A stretch of DNA of 57,212 nucleotides from an uncultured Caryophanales bacterium (GCA_946410555.1 CAMKAT010000006.1:1-57212), one strand, 5' to 3'. Numbered from the stretch's first letter, positions 32,499 to 42,173 are shown. The notes: generated from the sequence alone by a model not told the origin. Translations and numbers: made by a program.

Positions 32499-35177
32499 TT
32501 AAGCACCTCCGAATACAAATGGATCATCTTTAGAACCAGTTCCACTAATAATATGATTACTTAATTTAATACTTATTACTGGATTCATTCCATTACCAGT
32601 CGTTGCTGTTCCTGGCCAAGCAATAAAATGACCATCAAGTAAAGCAGTTATATCATCTGAATACACTTTAGTATCAGTATTAAAACCACCACCAATAGAA
32701 CTAAAAGTTAATCCAACATTATTTAAATAATGACTAGTTGAATAAGTTGCACTATTATTATACGGATTAAAAAGACCAACATAGTAAGCTTCATTCATAG
32801 TAATTAATCCAACCGGATAAGTAAGTAATCCATTTCCATTTGAAGTATCAATAGAATAATTATATTTTTGAGGACATTTTGTATAATAATCTTTTGCTCT
32901 ATTAACGGTATTCCAATCGTCTGAATAACCAATATATTTAACAATCCATCCTTCAGTCAAAGTCTGTCTTGATTTACCAAATCCATTAAAAATATTCAAG
33001 TTATTACAGAATGTAGCATTATAATCTATAAGATCAGTTAAATCTACTCCATTAGCACTCTTACCAACGAAGGAATCGGTAAAGAACTTATCTAAAACAG
33101 TCTTAGCAGTACTTTCATTTTTTCTAGAATCTTTATCTTTACCAAATACTGTTTGATTTGAAGGTCCATGAACATATTCATAAGCATCATTGTAAGTAAG
33201 CATACCATTTCTATATGTAACATAACCTGAATAAGATAAAATCTCGTATACATGATCACACTCATAATTACTTCCATCTTTATCCTTAAGCCAATGAGCA
33301 CAAGCATATCTATGAGTATTAATCTTCTTATGAGTATCAGAAGAAGTATTATTCTTAGCATTAGAAAAACCAGTAAGAGAAACATAATACATATCATTTG
33401 TATTCAAATGATATTTGCCATTACTATAAGTTACAGAACTAGAAAGAGCCAATTGTGAAGACAAAACACTAGTTCTGTCAAGACCATCTTTAAATTTGAA
33501 TATAGTAAGTTGAGAAGTGCTAGGCCAAATATATACTAAATATAATACTGACTCACAAGTAGTAGTTTGACCACCACTACAGAAATACTTTCCTTTATAT
33601 TGATTAAGACCTTCATAAGTAGCTTGTTTACTTGAATAGAACAAACTCTTTTCAGTGACATCACTACCATTTGCCTTTTTCAAAGTATATTTAGAACCAT
33701 CGTAAACAACTTTATCTCCATAATAAACATATTCATTATATGGAATTTCAGAATCAGGAGAAATATCAATGATTACTTTTTCTTCAAGACCAATAATTTG
33801 TGCTAAATCATCATAATTACCAATATAATCTATATTAAATTGATCTTTATACATATAAGAAGCAGATCCATAAAAACGATCAGTATTAAAAGCACTACTA
33901 GAATAAGCTTTTTTCTCACCACATTTATTATCAGCAGCAATATATTTACCATAATAAATAGCTTTAATACCATCACCAGAACCAAAGTTAGAAATTAAAT
34001 TAAAGCAATAATCACCAACAACTGCAAAGTTTTGATTTAATCCAGTACCTTTATAAACAAAGTTACCATTTTCATCATAATTACCATCTTTATCAGTTTT
34101 AGTTAAACCATCAGTACCATTATAAGAAGCAGTTTGACATTCCATAGCACCCCTAAGAGTACCATCGCCACACCAAATTGCATATAACTCTCTATTTTCA
34201 CTATTAATAATAACAGGAGTATTAGCTTTATAACATTTACCTTCAGCTGTTGGAGATCCACTCATACATCTATCATATTCGCCTTCTTTAAGAAGTTCAG
34301 TATTTGTAACCCAACCAACTACTACATTACCAGAATGACCACTCCATCCCATATTGTATGGTAATACATATTCAGTATCATCAGGAATACCATCAACATA
34401 ATAATGTTCACTCTTGCCTGCATCACTATAGAAAGCAAGTGGAAGTACATTTTCTTTTCTAGTAACTTCTGTTAATGAAATCTTAGAATGATATGCATCT
34501 TTAGTAATTTTAAAACTATCATCTTTATAATTAACTAATTCAGCAGTAACAGTCTCACCTGCTTCATTCTTATAAGTAACTTTATCTAAAGGATTTAAAT
34601 AGTCTTTTAAATATTTAATTATAATAAAGTTTCCATCTAAATCTTTCCCTTGACTCTTCAAGTAATCAATTGATGAAGCATCAAAATAACTTGAATTATA
34701 TAACACTTTAAGATTATCTTCATTGATATTACCTAATTTATTAAAATTAACATAATAGATTTTTTGAATATTATAAGTATTAACTACATCATATAAAGGA
34801 TCTGAATTATAACTAGTGTTATTTAAATAACTTGAAAAATCACAAACTTCAATAACATTACCTGCACTAGTCATATCAACTGTACTAGTAACATTTGTAT
34901 AAGAGAATCCTTTACATCCACTTCTATTAAATTTAGAAGCATAATATGCAAAGGAATCTACATAGTTTTCATTAGTATCAGCATTATAATATAAATTATC
35001 TAATAAATCTTTTACAAAATAAGTCTTATAAATAGTATCAATAGTATCATTATTACTCTTTGATCTAGTTTTAATCATTATATTAGAAAATGTAGAATAT
35101 AAACTCATCAAAGTAACAGTTAAAAGAAGAACAACAATTAAAGTTTCTACTAAAACAAAACCATTTTGTTTTTTCAT
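32499..35177 (-). CDS. Giant pilin-like protein with an InlB-type repeat
   Basis: 892 aa. Leader MKKQNG, cleavage site, then FVLVETLIVVLLLTVTL with Glu5: a prepilin helix. The rest is a very large outside region, rich in Tyr, Asn, Ser and Cys. One part (about residues 255-340) follows the Listeria/Bacteroides InlB B-repeat pattern, with EYVLPYNMGW, VVVGWVTN and ENRELYAIW. Its ATG overlaps the stop of the gene before it (ATGA), and the GGAGGT in its own last codons is the ribosome site of the next gene, so the three are tightly coupled. Normal pilins are 150-200 aa; exact function is unknown. Confidence 0.8.
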   Translation of the reverse strand: MKKQNGFVLVETLIVVLLLTVTLMSLYSTFSNIMIKTRSKSNNDTIDTIYKTYFVKDLLDNLYYNADTNENYVDSFAYYASKFNRSGCKGFSYTNVTSTVDMTSAGNVIEVCDFSSYLNNTSYNSDPLYDVVNTYNIQKIYYVNFNKLGNINEDNLKVLYNSSYFDASSIDYLKSQGKDLDGNFIIIKYLKDYLNPLDKVTYKNEAGETVTAELVNYKDDSFKITKDAYHSKISLTEVTRKENVLPLAFYSDAGKSEHYYVDGIPDDTEYVLPYNMGWSGHSGNVVVGWVTNTELLKEGEYDRCMSGSPTAEGKCYKANTPVIINSENRELYAIWCGDGTLRGAMECQTASYNGTDGLTKTDKDGNYDENGNFVYKGTGLNQNFAVVGDYCFNLISNFGSGDGIKAIYYGKYIAADNKCGEKKAYSSSAFNTDRFYGSASYMYKDQFNIDYIGNYDDLAQIIGLEEKVIIDISPDSEIPYNEYVYYGDKVVYDGSKYTLKKANGSDVTEKSLFYSSKQATYEGLNQYKGKYFCSGGQTTTCESVLYLVYIWPSTSQLTIFKFKDGLDRTSVLSSQLALSSSVTYSNGKYHLNTNDMYYVSLTGFSNAKNNTSSDTHKKINTHRYACAHWLKDKDGSNYECDHVYEILSYSGYVTYRNGMLTYNDAYEYVHGPSNQTVFGKDKDSRKNESTAKTVLDKFFTDSFVGKSANGVDLTDLIDYNATFCNNLNIFNGFGKSRQTLTEGWIVKYIGYSDDWNTVNRAKDYYTKCPQKYNYSIDTSNGNGLLTYPVGLITMNEAYYVGLFNPYNNSATYSTSHYLNNVGLTFSSIGGGFNTDTKVYSDDITALLDGHFIAWPGTATTGNGMNPVISIKLSNHIISGTGSKDDPFVFGGA

Positions 35178-36298
35178 TTTTTAACCCCCTTTGTAATTAA
35201 GTATGGTAAAGCACTAGTACCATTACCTGAATCTATATAACCATCAGTACTATCACCAGGTTCATAAATTCTAATAACAGCTGTATATCTAGGATTTAAA
35301 GAACCTATCCTAGATGTACAATGTACTCCATTATCATTTAAGCAATTACCAATAAGAGTATCTAAATAAGTGCAACTATCATACCAATCAGCACCTCCAT
35401 ACTTATGAGAATAAACAGAATATGTTTCACACATCATACTTATTCCCGTAGGATTACTAACATTGTCATTTTGAGTAAAATTCTTATGTCCTATTGAAAC
35501 AAAACCACCATTATCATAACCATAAGCCATAGCATATTCATCTTCGATCCAAATAGTATAGTGAGTGCCTTGATCTAAAATTGCACTCTTTAATTTCTCG
35601 TTTGTAAGTCCAAGAATATATTGAGTTTCAGTATAATTTAAGAAATTAATATCTACACCATCGTTTCTATTATATAAGAATTCATAAGTGAAATATTTAT
35701 AGTATGCACCATTTCTCTTAGCAGTAATACTTGATGGGAATGATATATAACTCTTAGATGCAGCATCATAATAAATATTATAATTTAATAATTCTGATAA
35801 AGTTCTTAATGTAGGAACAGCTATCGTAGGTGTTAATACTCTACCATCACCAGGAACAAAGTTTTTAGGTATGTTAGCACTAGCTATCGGAGTAAACTTT
35901 TGTGCAGATGCATCACTAACAAAATAATAGTCAGTTGCATTCTTAGTAACTATAGTTTCAGTATCTCCTTCTTTTTTAGTAGTTTCTTCAGTTGTATCAT
36001 CAATTTTATATAAAATCCATTTAGTATCAGGGTTAATTGGAGAAGAATATAAGGAATTAGTACCTGTTCCATCTCCCTCATCATCAATTGTATCTAAAAC
36101 AACATAATCTCCGATTTTTAAATCAGAAATTCTAACATTACCATAAGAATCTAATTCTTCCCTAGCCATATCTTCAATTCTATTTATTAATTGTTTATTT
36201 TGAATGAAGTTAGCCATGAAGCCCAAAAATAGTGTTAAAAACGCTACTAGAAATGCATATAAAACGCTAGTTGCAATAAAACCATTTTTTTCTCTCAT
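35174..36298 (-). CDS. Large pilin-like protein (374 aa)
   Basis: Start at ATG 36298: the ATG at 36352 lies upstream of the -10 at 36324-36329. Leader MREKNG, then FIATSVLYAFLVAFLTLFLGF, a prepilin-like hydrophobic helix but without Glu5, as in minor pilins of the GspK/ComGG type. The outside part begins with an N-terminal helix (NRIEDMAREELDS) and ends in a domain with four to five Cys (MMCETYS, WYDSCTY, GNCLND, VHCTS). First gene of the operon, it ends in ATGA shared with the next. A role at the start or tip of a pilus is inferred. Confidence 0.78.
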   Translation of the reverse strand: MREKNGFIATSVLYAFLVAFLTLFLGFMANFIQNKQLINRIEDMAREELDSYGNVRISDLKIGDYVVLDTIDDEGDGTGTNSLYSSPINPDTKWILYKIDDTTEETTKKEGDTETIVTKNATDYYFVSDASAQKFTPIASANIPKNFVPGDGRVLTPTIAVPTLRTLSELLNYNIYYDAASKSYISFPSSITAKRNGAYYKYFTYEFLYNRNDGVDINFLNYTETQYILGLTNEKLKSAILDQGTHYTIWIEDEYAMAYGYDNGGFVSIGHKNFTQNDNVSNPTGISMMCETYSVYSHKYGGADWYDSCTYLDTLIGNCLNDNGVHCTSRIGSLNPRYTAVIRIYEPGDSTDGYIDSGNGTSALPYLITKGVKK

Positions 36299-36323
36299 GC
36301 ATACCACACCTATTCTATACACA

Positions 36324-36352
36324 ATTATAAAGAATATATAAAATAAATACAA
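36324..36352 (-). promoter_or_regulatory. Promoter of the giant pilin-like operon
   Basis: -35 TTGTAT (36347-36352), 17-nt spacer, -10 TATAAT (36324-36329). Confidence 0.8.
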
Positions 36353-36363
36353 TAAACTGACAC

Positions 36364-36392
36364 AAAAAAAGAACTAAAAATTAGTTCTTTTT
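36364..36392 (-). terminator. Terminator of lon, using its last codons
   Basis: Stem AAAGAACTAA / TTAGTTCTTT with T7 on the minus strand; the 5' arm encodes Lys-Asn and contains the TAA. Confidence 0.9.
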
Positions 36393-38666
36393 ACTCTTTT
36401 TAAATAATTCATTATATACATCAATAAAATTATCTACACAAACAACATCAATTTGTGATTTTATTGAATCTGGTACTGAATCTAAATCATTTTTATTTTC
36501 ATAAGGAATAAATACTTTCTTGAAATTATTATTAACAGCTCCAATTATTTTTTCCTTAATTCCACCAACCTTCATAACATCACCATAAAGATCAATTTCA
36601 CCAGTAAATCCTATATCTGGAGATATTGCTTTATCTAATAAAAGTGATATAAATGCAGAAGCAAGTGCCACTCCACCTGAAGAACCTGACTTTTTAATTG
36701 CATAACATAAAGCATTAACATGATAATCTTTATTCATAATCTTCTTTTGATCTATACCAAATTTACTAGAATTACGAATAATATAATTAAGTGCAACTCT
36801 AGCTGATTCTTCAACTGAAGAATGAACATTACCAGTCATTATAAGTTTACCTGAACCAGGAAGATCCACAATTTCAAAATTAATTACAAATCCACCATAA
36901 GGTGTTACACCTAAGCTTGAAGACATACCTGTATGCACTCTTTTAGTAATAGTAAAATCATACTTAATAGGTCCTAAGATTTCTTTAACTAAATCTTCAG
37001 TTAAAGTCTTACTTTGTCTTTCATTAACAAGCATATTTCTAACTATTTTCTTTAATGTTCTATCCAAATTTCTTACACCAGATTCATGAGTATAACCATC
37101 AATAATTAACTTTAATGCATCATCTGTAAGCTTAATTTTCTTCATATTATATTCTTCGAATATGTTAGGAAGTAAATACTTCTTAGCTATATCAATTTTC
37201 TCTTCTTGGGTATAAGAAGAAACATCTATAACTTCTAATCTATCTCTTAACATCGAAGGAATATTATTTAAATCATTTGCAGTTAATATAAATAAAACTT
37301 TAGATAAATCAAATGGTTCTTCGATATAAAAATCTACGAAGTTTTGATTTTGTTTAGGATCAAGTATATCAAGAAGTACTGATGCAGGATCTCCTTGATA
37401 ATCCTTAACCATCTTATCAACTTCATCAATTAATATGACAGGATTAGCAGTTCCACACTTTTTAATTCCTTGCATAATAACACCTGGAGATGAACCTAAA
37501 TAAGTTCTTCTATGTCCTGTTAATTCTGTAGAATCAGAAAGACCACCAACTGATATCTTAAAGAACTCTCTATTTAAAGCATTAGCAATTGATGCTCCTA
37601 AGGTAGTTTTACCAGTTCCTGGAGGACCAACTAAACAAATAATTGGTGAATTTAAATTACTACTTTGTTTCTTAATAGCAATAAACTCTAAGATTCTTAA
37701 TTTTACTTCATCAAGTCCATAATGGCTATCATCTAAAGTTTTCTTAATTTTTCTTAAATCAGATACATCTTTAGAATAATTCTTCCAAGGTAAATTAATA
37801 ACAGTGTCTAAATAGTTTCTAATAACTGATGAATCAGGGTTAGTATCACTAGTATAAGAATATTTCTTAACTTCATTTAAAAGTTTTGTTTTACTCTTAT
37901 CACTAATATCTAACTCATTAATCTTTTCATTATAAATAAGAACTTCTTCATTCTTATCTAAAGTACCACCAATTTCTTTAAATAACTTAGATATTTTTTG
38001 TCTAATAATATATTCTCTTTGTTCTTTTTCAAAAGAATCTCTTAAATCATCATCAATTTTATTTAAAATCTCATTAGCTTTAGTTTCATTATAAATATCT
38101 TTAATAAGCATTTCACTTCTTTTAATATAATCAAATTCAAGCATATACTTAGCTTTGATAGAAAGATCAAAATCTACTAAATCAAGTACTAAATCAGATA
38201 TATAATCTAGATCATTACTTTCTTCAATTAAAGAATAAATAGAATTAGATACGCCAGGAGTTTCATCCATATACTTCTTAGCTAATTCTTTAATCTTTTT
38301 AAGATTAGCTTCTTCTTCCAAAGTAACAGGATTACTAATATATAACTTTTTAAACGAACTCATTAATATAGAATTATTATTTTCATATGATTTAACTTGT
38401 ACTCTATTTAAACCATTAATAATAACTCTTAAATTTCCATTTGATAAAACTAACTTCTTAGAAATTTTACCAATAACCCCTACCTTAGGGAAATCATTAT
38501 CAGTATTATCTAAAGAAGAAAATATAACTAATACTTTCTTATTATATTCATCACAAGCATAGTTAATAATATCTTTAGTTTTATCTTCATGAAAATCAAG
38601 TTTCAATTCTTGATAAGGAAGCAATACATGTTTATTAAGAATTAAAACCGGTAAGTTCTCAGTCAT
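36381..38666 (-). CDS. lon: ATP-dependent protease Lon
   Basis: Hexameric cytoplasmic AAA+ serine protease for damaged and regulatory proteins. 761 aa. N-terminal substrate domain (LPVLILNKHVLLPYQELKL), a helical linker, Walker A GPPGTGKTTLGAS near 347, Walker B LIDEVDKM, and the S16 domain with catalytic Ser in GSSGGVALASAF (about 660) and Lys in GGIKEKIIGA (about 702). The ATG follows GAGGAGGAAT. Monocistronic between its own promoter and terminator. Confidence 0.97.
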   Translation of the reverse strand: MTENLPVLILNKHVLLPYQELKLDFHEDKTKDIINYACDEYNKKVLVIFSSLDNTDNDFPKVGVIGKISKKLVLSNGNLRVIINGLNRVQVKSYENNNSILMSSFKKLYISNPVTLEEEANLKKIKELAKKYMDETPGVSNSIYSLIEESNDLDYISDLVLDLVDFDLSIKAKYMLEFDYIKRSEMLIKDIYNETKANEILNKIDDDLRDSFEKEQREYIIRQKISKLFKEIGGTLDKNEEVLIYNEKINELDISDKSKTKLLNEVKKYSYTSDTNPDSSVIRNYLDTVINLPWKNYSKDVSDLRKIKKTLDDSHYGLDEVKLRILEFIAIKKQSSNLNSPIICLVGPPGTGKTTLGASIANALNREFFKISVGGLSDSTELTGHRRTYLGSSPGVIMQGIKKCGTANPVILIDEVDKMVKDYQGDPASVLLDILDPKQNQNFVDFYIEEPFDLSKVLFILTANDLNNIPSMLRDRLEVIDVSSYTQEEKIDIAKKYLLPNIFEEYNMKKIKLTDDALKLIIDGYTHESGVRNLDRTLKKIVRNMLVNERQSKTLTEDLVKEILGPIKYDFTITKRVHTGMSSSLGVTPYGGFVINFEIVDLPGSGKLIMTGNVHSSVEESARVALNYIIRNSSKFGIDQKKIMNKDYHVNALCYAIKKSGSSGGVALASAFISLLLDKAISPDIGFTGEIDLYGDVMKVGGIKEKIIGAVNNNFKKVFIPYENKNDLDSVPDSIKSQIDVVCVDNFIDVYNELFKKSKKN

Positions 38667-38690
38667 AATATTCCTCCTCAGTTGAAAACT

Positions 38691-38718
38691 ATTATATATT
38701 AAAAATTACATTTGTAAA
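38691..38718 (-). promoter_or_regulatory. Promoter of lon
   Basis: -35 TTTACA (38713-38718), 16-nt spacer, -10 TATAAT (38691-38696). No CIRCE-like repeat was seen. Confidence 0.75.
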
Positions 38719-38719
38719 G

Positions 38720-38746
38720 AAAAAATACACTTATATAAGTGTATTT
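38720..38746 (-). terminator. Terminator of the trmD operon
   Basis: Stem AAATACACTTA / TAAGTGTATTT with T6 on the minus strand, starting at the stop of the 146-aa gene. Confidence 0.87.
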
Positions 38747-39185
38747 ATCTAGACATACCTCCCATTTGGTAGCGAGGTTCTTCCATCATATTAATTCTTA
38801 CTAATTTATTTCTTAAATTAATACCTAAAAAGTATAATTTACTCATGTAATTTTTATAAGCTTCATTCTCCATAAAATGCTTATATTTTATCTCTAAAGT
38901 AGCTTGTAATTTAGCTACTTCATCAAGAAGAATCATATAGTCACCAGAATCAGTTTCATCTTCATCATTTAAATAAGTAATAACTACTTTAACTAAATTA
39001 TCAAATCTTCTTCTAAACTTAGTATTTATTATCTTGGTAATAATATCTTCATTATAAAATTTAGCACTATTAACTTTAATATAGTCACTACCTTTTAATT
39101 TAGGATGAATAACTAAACCATCAAGATCGTATTCCATATAATCAATTACATATTTACGTCTTATTTTCTTAACTACATAATTCAT
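38745..39185 (-). CDS. Unknown cytoplasmic protein (146 aa)
   Basis: Not recognised. No signal or membrane segment. Rich in Lys, Asp, Tyr; the C-terminal half looks helical (LLDEVAKLQATLEIKYKHF) and it ends with RYQMGGMSR. GGGGGTAAGGGT lies before the ATG. It is the last gene of the gdpD-like-rimM-trmD operon, 17 nt after trmD, where other Firmicutes have rplS. A ribosome or RNA role is only suggested by position. Confidence 0.75.
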   Translation of the reverse strand: MNYVVKKIRRKYVIDYMEYDLDGLVIHPKLKGSDYIKVNSAKFYNEDIITKIINTKFRRRFDNLVKVVITYLNDEDETDSGDYMILLDEVAKLQATLEIKYKHFMENEAYKNYMSKLYFLGINLRNKLVRINMMEEPRYQMGGMSR

Positions 39186-39202
39186 ACCCTTACCCCCAGT
39201 AC

Positions 39203-39871
39203 TTACTTATTATCTAATAAATCAGGTCTTCTCTCCTCAGTTCTTTTTATTCTTTGTTCCATTCTCCATTTATTTATATTTTCATGATGTCCTGATAATA
39301 ACACTTCAGGAACTTCTAAACCTTTATATTCTTGAGGTCTTGTATAAGTTGGATAATCAAGTAAGTTATCATTAAAAGATTCATCATCTAAGCTCTCTTT
39401 AGTAATAACTCCATCAATTAATCTAGTAACAGCATCTGTAATTACCATACTAGCTGTTTCTCCACCTGTTAATATATAATCTCCAATACTTATTTCTCCA
39501 TCAATAAAGTTAGTGATTCTTTCATCAATTCCTTCATAATGTCCACATATAAGTATTAAATGTTTAACCTTACTTAAAGCACTCGCCATACCTTGATTAA
39601 ATACTTTACCAGCAGGACTCATTAAATAAACTTTTGAATCCTTTGTTCTTACTGATTCAATAGCATCATTAACTATATCTACTCTCATAACCATACCTGC
39701 TCCTCCACCATAAGGAGTATCATCTACTTGGTTATTATTTAAAGTAGAAAAATCTCTTATATTAATAACTTCTATATCTAAAATATCTTTATCTATAGCT
39801 CTTTTAATAATCGAAGATTTAATAAATCCAACAAACATCTCAGGAAATAATGTTAATATACTTATTCTCAT
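39203..39871 (-). CDS. trmD: tRNA (guanine-37-N1)-methyltransferase TrmD
   Basis: Makes m1G37 next to the anticodon and keeps the reading frame. 222 aa, SPOUT fold with trefoil knot. MRISILTLFPEMF start, PYGGGAGMVMR, MSPAGKVFNQGMA, ICGHYEGIDERI, and the knot motif EISIGDYILTGGE are all present. The ATG overlaps the rimM stop (ATGA). Confidence 0.97.
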   Translation of the reverse strand: MRISILTLFPEMFVGFIKSSIIKRAIDKDILDIEVINIRDFSTLNNNQVDDTPYGGGAGMVMRVDIVNDAIESVRTKDSKVYLMSPAGKVFNQGMASALSKVKHLILICGHYEGIDERITNFIDGEISIGDYILTGGETASMVITDAVTRLIDGVITKESLDDESFNDNLLDYPTYTRPQEYKGLEVPEVLLSGHHENINKWRMEQRIKRTEERRPDLLDNK

Positions 39872-40359
39872 ACAAATAAACCTTCTCCTGATTCACTAAC
39901 AGTGATTTTTTTATTTTCTAAATCAACATTTTCAATTAAATTTGAATTAACTGGAATATAAGAAGTCTTTCCATCATTATCTACTTCTAATAAAGGATTA
40001 ACTCCATTGTTTTGAAAATCGTTAACTATTCCATAAGTATTTCCTTTACAAACTACTTCAAAACCAATTAAATCACTATATAAATAATCACTTTCATCAC
40101 TTACAAAATCACTCTTAAGTGCATATATGTCAGAACCCTTTAAAAATTCAATTTCATTAATATCATTTATACCTATGAAATGTAAAAGAATAAAATTTTT
40201 ATTATGTGAAACATTATCTACAACATAAGATCTACCATTAATATAAAGGTATCTACCTTTAACAAAAACATCATCTTTTCTTTCAAAGTTCGAAATAACT
40301 TTTACTTCTCCCTTTAATCCCCTAGTATTAACTAACTTACCAACAAATATTTCATCCAT
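39868..40359 (-). CDS. rimM: 16S rRNA processing factor RimM
   Basis: Assists maturation of the 30S head, with S19. 163 aa. Start VGKLVNTRGLKGEVKV is typical, and the PRC-barrel half holds YLYSDLIGFEVV, GIVNDFQNNGVNPLLEV and YIPVNSNLIENVDLENKKI. AAAGGTGATAAT precedes the ATG. Coupled to trmD by an ATGA overlap. Confidence 0.95.
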   Translation of the reverse strand: MDEIFVGKLVNTRGLKGEVKVISNFERKDDVFVKGRYLYINGRSYVVDNVSHNKNFILLHFIGINDINEIEFLKGSDIYALKSDFVSDESDYLYSDLIGFEVVCKGNTYGIVNDFQNNGVNPLLEVDNDGKTSYIPVNSNLIENVDLENKKITVSESGEGLFV

Positions 40360-40376
40360 ATTATCACCTTTAAATG

Positions 40377-41072
40377 TTATTTATTATAAACTTGATTTTC
40401 TATTATATCAAGAACATTATCACATACATAAGCATCATAACAATTACTTTTCTTTAAATAATGATTCTTATCTTTTATATTTAGTCCAACTAAGAAGTAA
40501 GATTCTCTTAATTTTCTTGCTTGTCTATCTGATATAAGTAAAGAATCTATACATACATAATCAAACTTATTAAATATAAAGAACTTATAATAATTACTCT
40601 TATTAACTAAGTAACCTATCTTAATATTCTTATTACTTTTATGAATATATTTTAAGAATCCTAAATTAGTACTTTGAATACAAATTTCTCCAGGATAATT
40701 CTTTATCATAGAAAGTATTTTATTTTCTATAAAATGTTTCTTAGATTCACTTCTTATATTAAGTATTACTGGTACTCTTCCTCTTATCAAAACTAAAGCT
40801 TCTTCTAATGTAGGAATCTTTATCTTCGAATAATAATTTATATCATTTAAAGTAACATCTTTAGTTTTTTCTTCAACATGTAATAGTCTAGTTAAAGTAG
40901 AATCATTAAAACAAATTAAATTTTCATCTTTAAGCAAAGAAATATCTAAAAATACTGGAATATTTTCTTTGATTGCTTTTTCTATAGCACCAATAGTATT
41001 CTCATATAATCTTTGATTATCATATATACCTCTATGAGCTATAATACGTGTTTTTAAAAAATCCATCTTCAT
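40377..41072 (-). CDS. GDPD-like TIM-barrel protein, catalytic residues altered
   Basis: 231 aa from ATG 41072; the ATG at 41126 lies upstream of the -10 at 41088-41093. Family: glycerophosphodiester phosphodiesterases, which release sn-glycerol 3-phosphate from lipid head groups. IIAHRGIYD and YENTIGAIEKAI keep the first His, Arg, Glu and Asn. The next block reads VFLDISLLKDENLICFNDSTLTR, where the family has ExD and HD: the Glu is Phe and the second catalytic His is Asn. The enzyme may be inactive or changed in substrate. First gene of the rimM-trmD operon, 17 nt before rimM. Confidence 0.75.
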   Translation of the reverse strand: MKMDFLKTRIIAHRGIYDNQRLYENTIGAIEKAIKENIPVFLDISLLKDENLICFNDSTLTRLLHVEEKTKDVTLNDINYYSKIKIPTLEEALVLIRGRVPVILNIRSESKKHFIENKILSMIKNYPGEICIQSTNLGFLKYIHKSNKNIKIGYLVNKSNYYKFFIFNKFDYVCIDSLLISDRQARKLRESYFLVGLNIKDKNHYLKKSNCYDAYVCDNVLDIIENQVYNK

Positions 41073-41087
41073 ATTTATCACACTTAA

Positions 41088-41093
41088 ATTATA
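41088..41093 (-). promoter_or_regulatory. Extended -10 promoter of the gdpD-like-rimM-trmD operon
   Basis: TGTTATAAT on the minus strand, 16 nt before the ATG at 41072. Confidence 0.6.
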
Positions 41094-41117
41094 ACAAAAT
41101 AGATAATTATTTAAAAT

Positions 41118-41141
41118 AAAAATCACTCTATTTAGAGTGAT
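41118..41141 (-). terminator. Terminator of the 41.1-kb gene
   Basis: Stem ATCACTCTA / TAGAGTGAT with T4-5 on the minus strand, directly after the stop codon. Confidence 0.83.
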
Positions 41142-41143
41142 AA

Positions 41144-42049
41144 TTAATTAGAATTATTTTTATTTTTTGTTTTATAAAAGAATACAATAATAAATCCTAA
41201 ATTAATCGAAGTAATAACTACTACAAAGAAAAGAATAATTACATTTCTTACTTGTTCTTTAGAAGTTTTATTCTTATTCTTACTTGTATATTCGATATCA
41301 GTCTTTGGTGATTGATCAATTCTAATAGTTGTTGTTTCATTAACGTCATAACCATTACCAACATCTTCTTTAAAAGTATGAGTAATATCTTTAACTTTAA
41401 AAGCAGTTAAAGAGTCTTTAACTAATATATTTTCAAAAGTAAGAGTATTAGTTTTACCATCACTTATAGATGTATTAGTTAAAGTAATAGTACCAACCAA
41501 AAATTTAGTACTATTATTAAGAATAGTCTTAGGAATAAAAGTATATTCATTATTATATTCATTCATATTGAAGTTAGTAGAATCAAAATCTATTATTTTA
41601 AGATCATTGTTTTTCTTAACAAAATAAATAGAATCTACTCCATAGTTTGAAGTATTAACATATAAATCACACTTAGTAGTATCATTAGTATTTAAATGAG
41701 TAGATATACATGTCATAGTTAACTCAGGTTCTTGATACTGATAAATTTCACAATCTCCTGTTTGTTTTTTACTATCTACATTTTTAACTATAAACAAATA
41801 ATTCTTAGCATAATTAGGCATTTCAATTAATTCAGTTGTACTTCTATAAACTCTAGATTCATTCTTAGTTTTATCTAAGAAACTCTTACAATAAAAGCTA
41901 GTAGTCCTTACATAAGTACTTTGAGGAACAGAATACTCTCCATTACTATTTATCTCATAAGTAGATACTGAAAAACTATTATCAATATGTACTAATAAAT
42001 AAATTAAACCAATAATAATTAATACACCTAAAGCTTCTATCTTTTTCAT
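41144..42049 (-). CDS. Unknown exported protein with two membrane anchors
   Basis: 301 aa from ATG 42049; AGGAGATTAT and the promoter at 42066-42094 decide this start over the ATG at 42094. Hydrophobic segments at about 5-22 and 268-290 flank an outside domain with four cysteines (FYCKSF, GDCEIY, LTMTCIS, TKCDLY) and several Thr/Ser-rich beta-like stretches. A short Lys/Asn-rich tail would be in the cytoplasm. Not recognised. The layout resembles the 174-aa protein at 18.3 kb, but no sequence link was seen. Confidence 0.75.
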   Translation of the reverse strand: MKKIEALGVLIIIGLIYLLVHIDNSFSVSTYEINSNGEYSVPQSTYVRTTSFYCKSFLDKTKNESRVYRSTTELIEMPNYAKNYLFIVKNVDSKKQTGDCEIYQYQEPELTMTCISTHLNTNDTTKCDLYVNTSNYGVDSIYFVKKNNDLKIIDFDSTNFNMNEYNNEYTFIPKTILNNSTKFLVGTITLTNTSISDGKTNTLTFENILVKDSLTAFKVKDITHTFKEDVGNGYDVNETTTIRIDQSPKTDIEYTSKNKNKTSKEQVRNVIILFFVVVITSINLGFIIVFFYKTKNKNNSN

Positions 42050-42065
42050 ATAATCTCCTATAATA

Positions 42066-42094
42066 AATATAAATAATTTACAAAAATATGTCAA
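42066..42094 (-). promoter_or_regulatory. Promoter of the 41.1-kb gene
   Basis: -35 TTGACA (42089-42094), 17-nt spacer, -10 TATATT (42066-42071). Confidence 0.85.
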
Positions 42095-42124
42095 TTTTAT
42101 GTACGTTTATTGACATAATGAATT

Positions 42125-42153
42125 TTGTAAATATTACATTACTTTGATATAAT
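42125..42153 (+). promoter_or_regulatory. Promoter of the plus-strand pair at 42.2 kb
   Basis: -35 TTGTAA (42125-42130), 17-nt spacer, extended -10 TGATATAAT (hexamer 42148-42153). Confidence 0.8.
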
Positions 42154-42173
42154 ATTTACAGGAAGTGAGTGCT

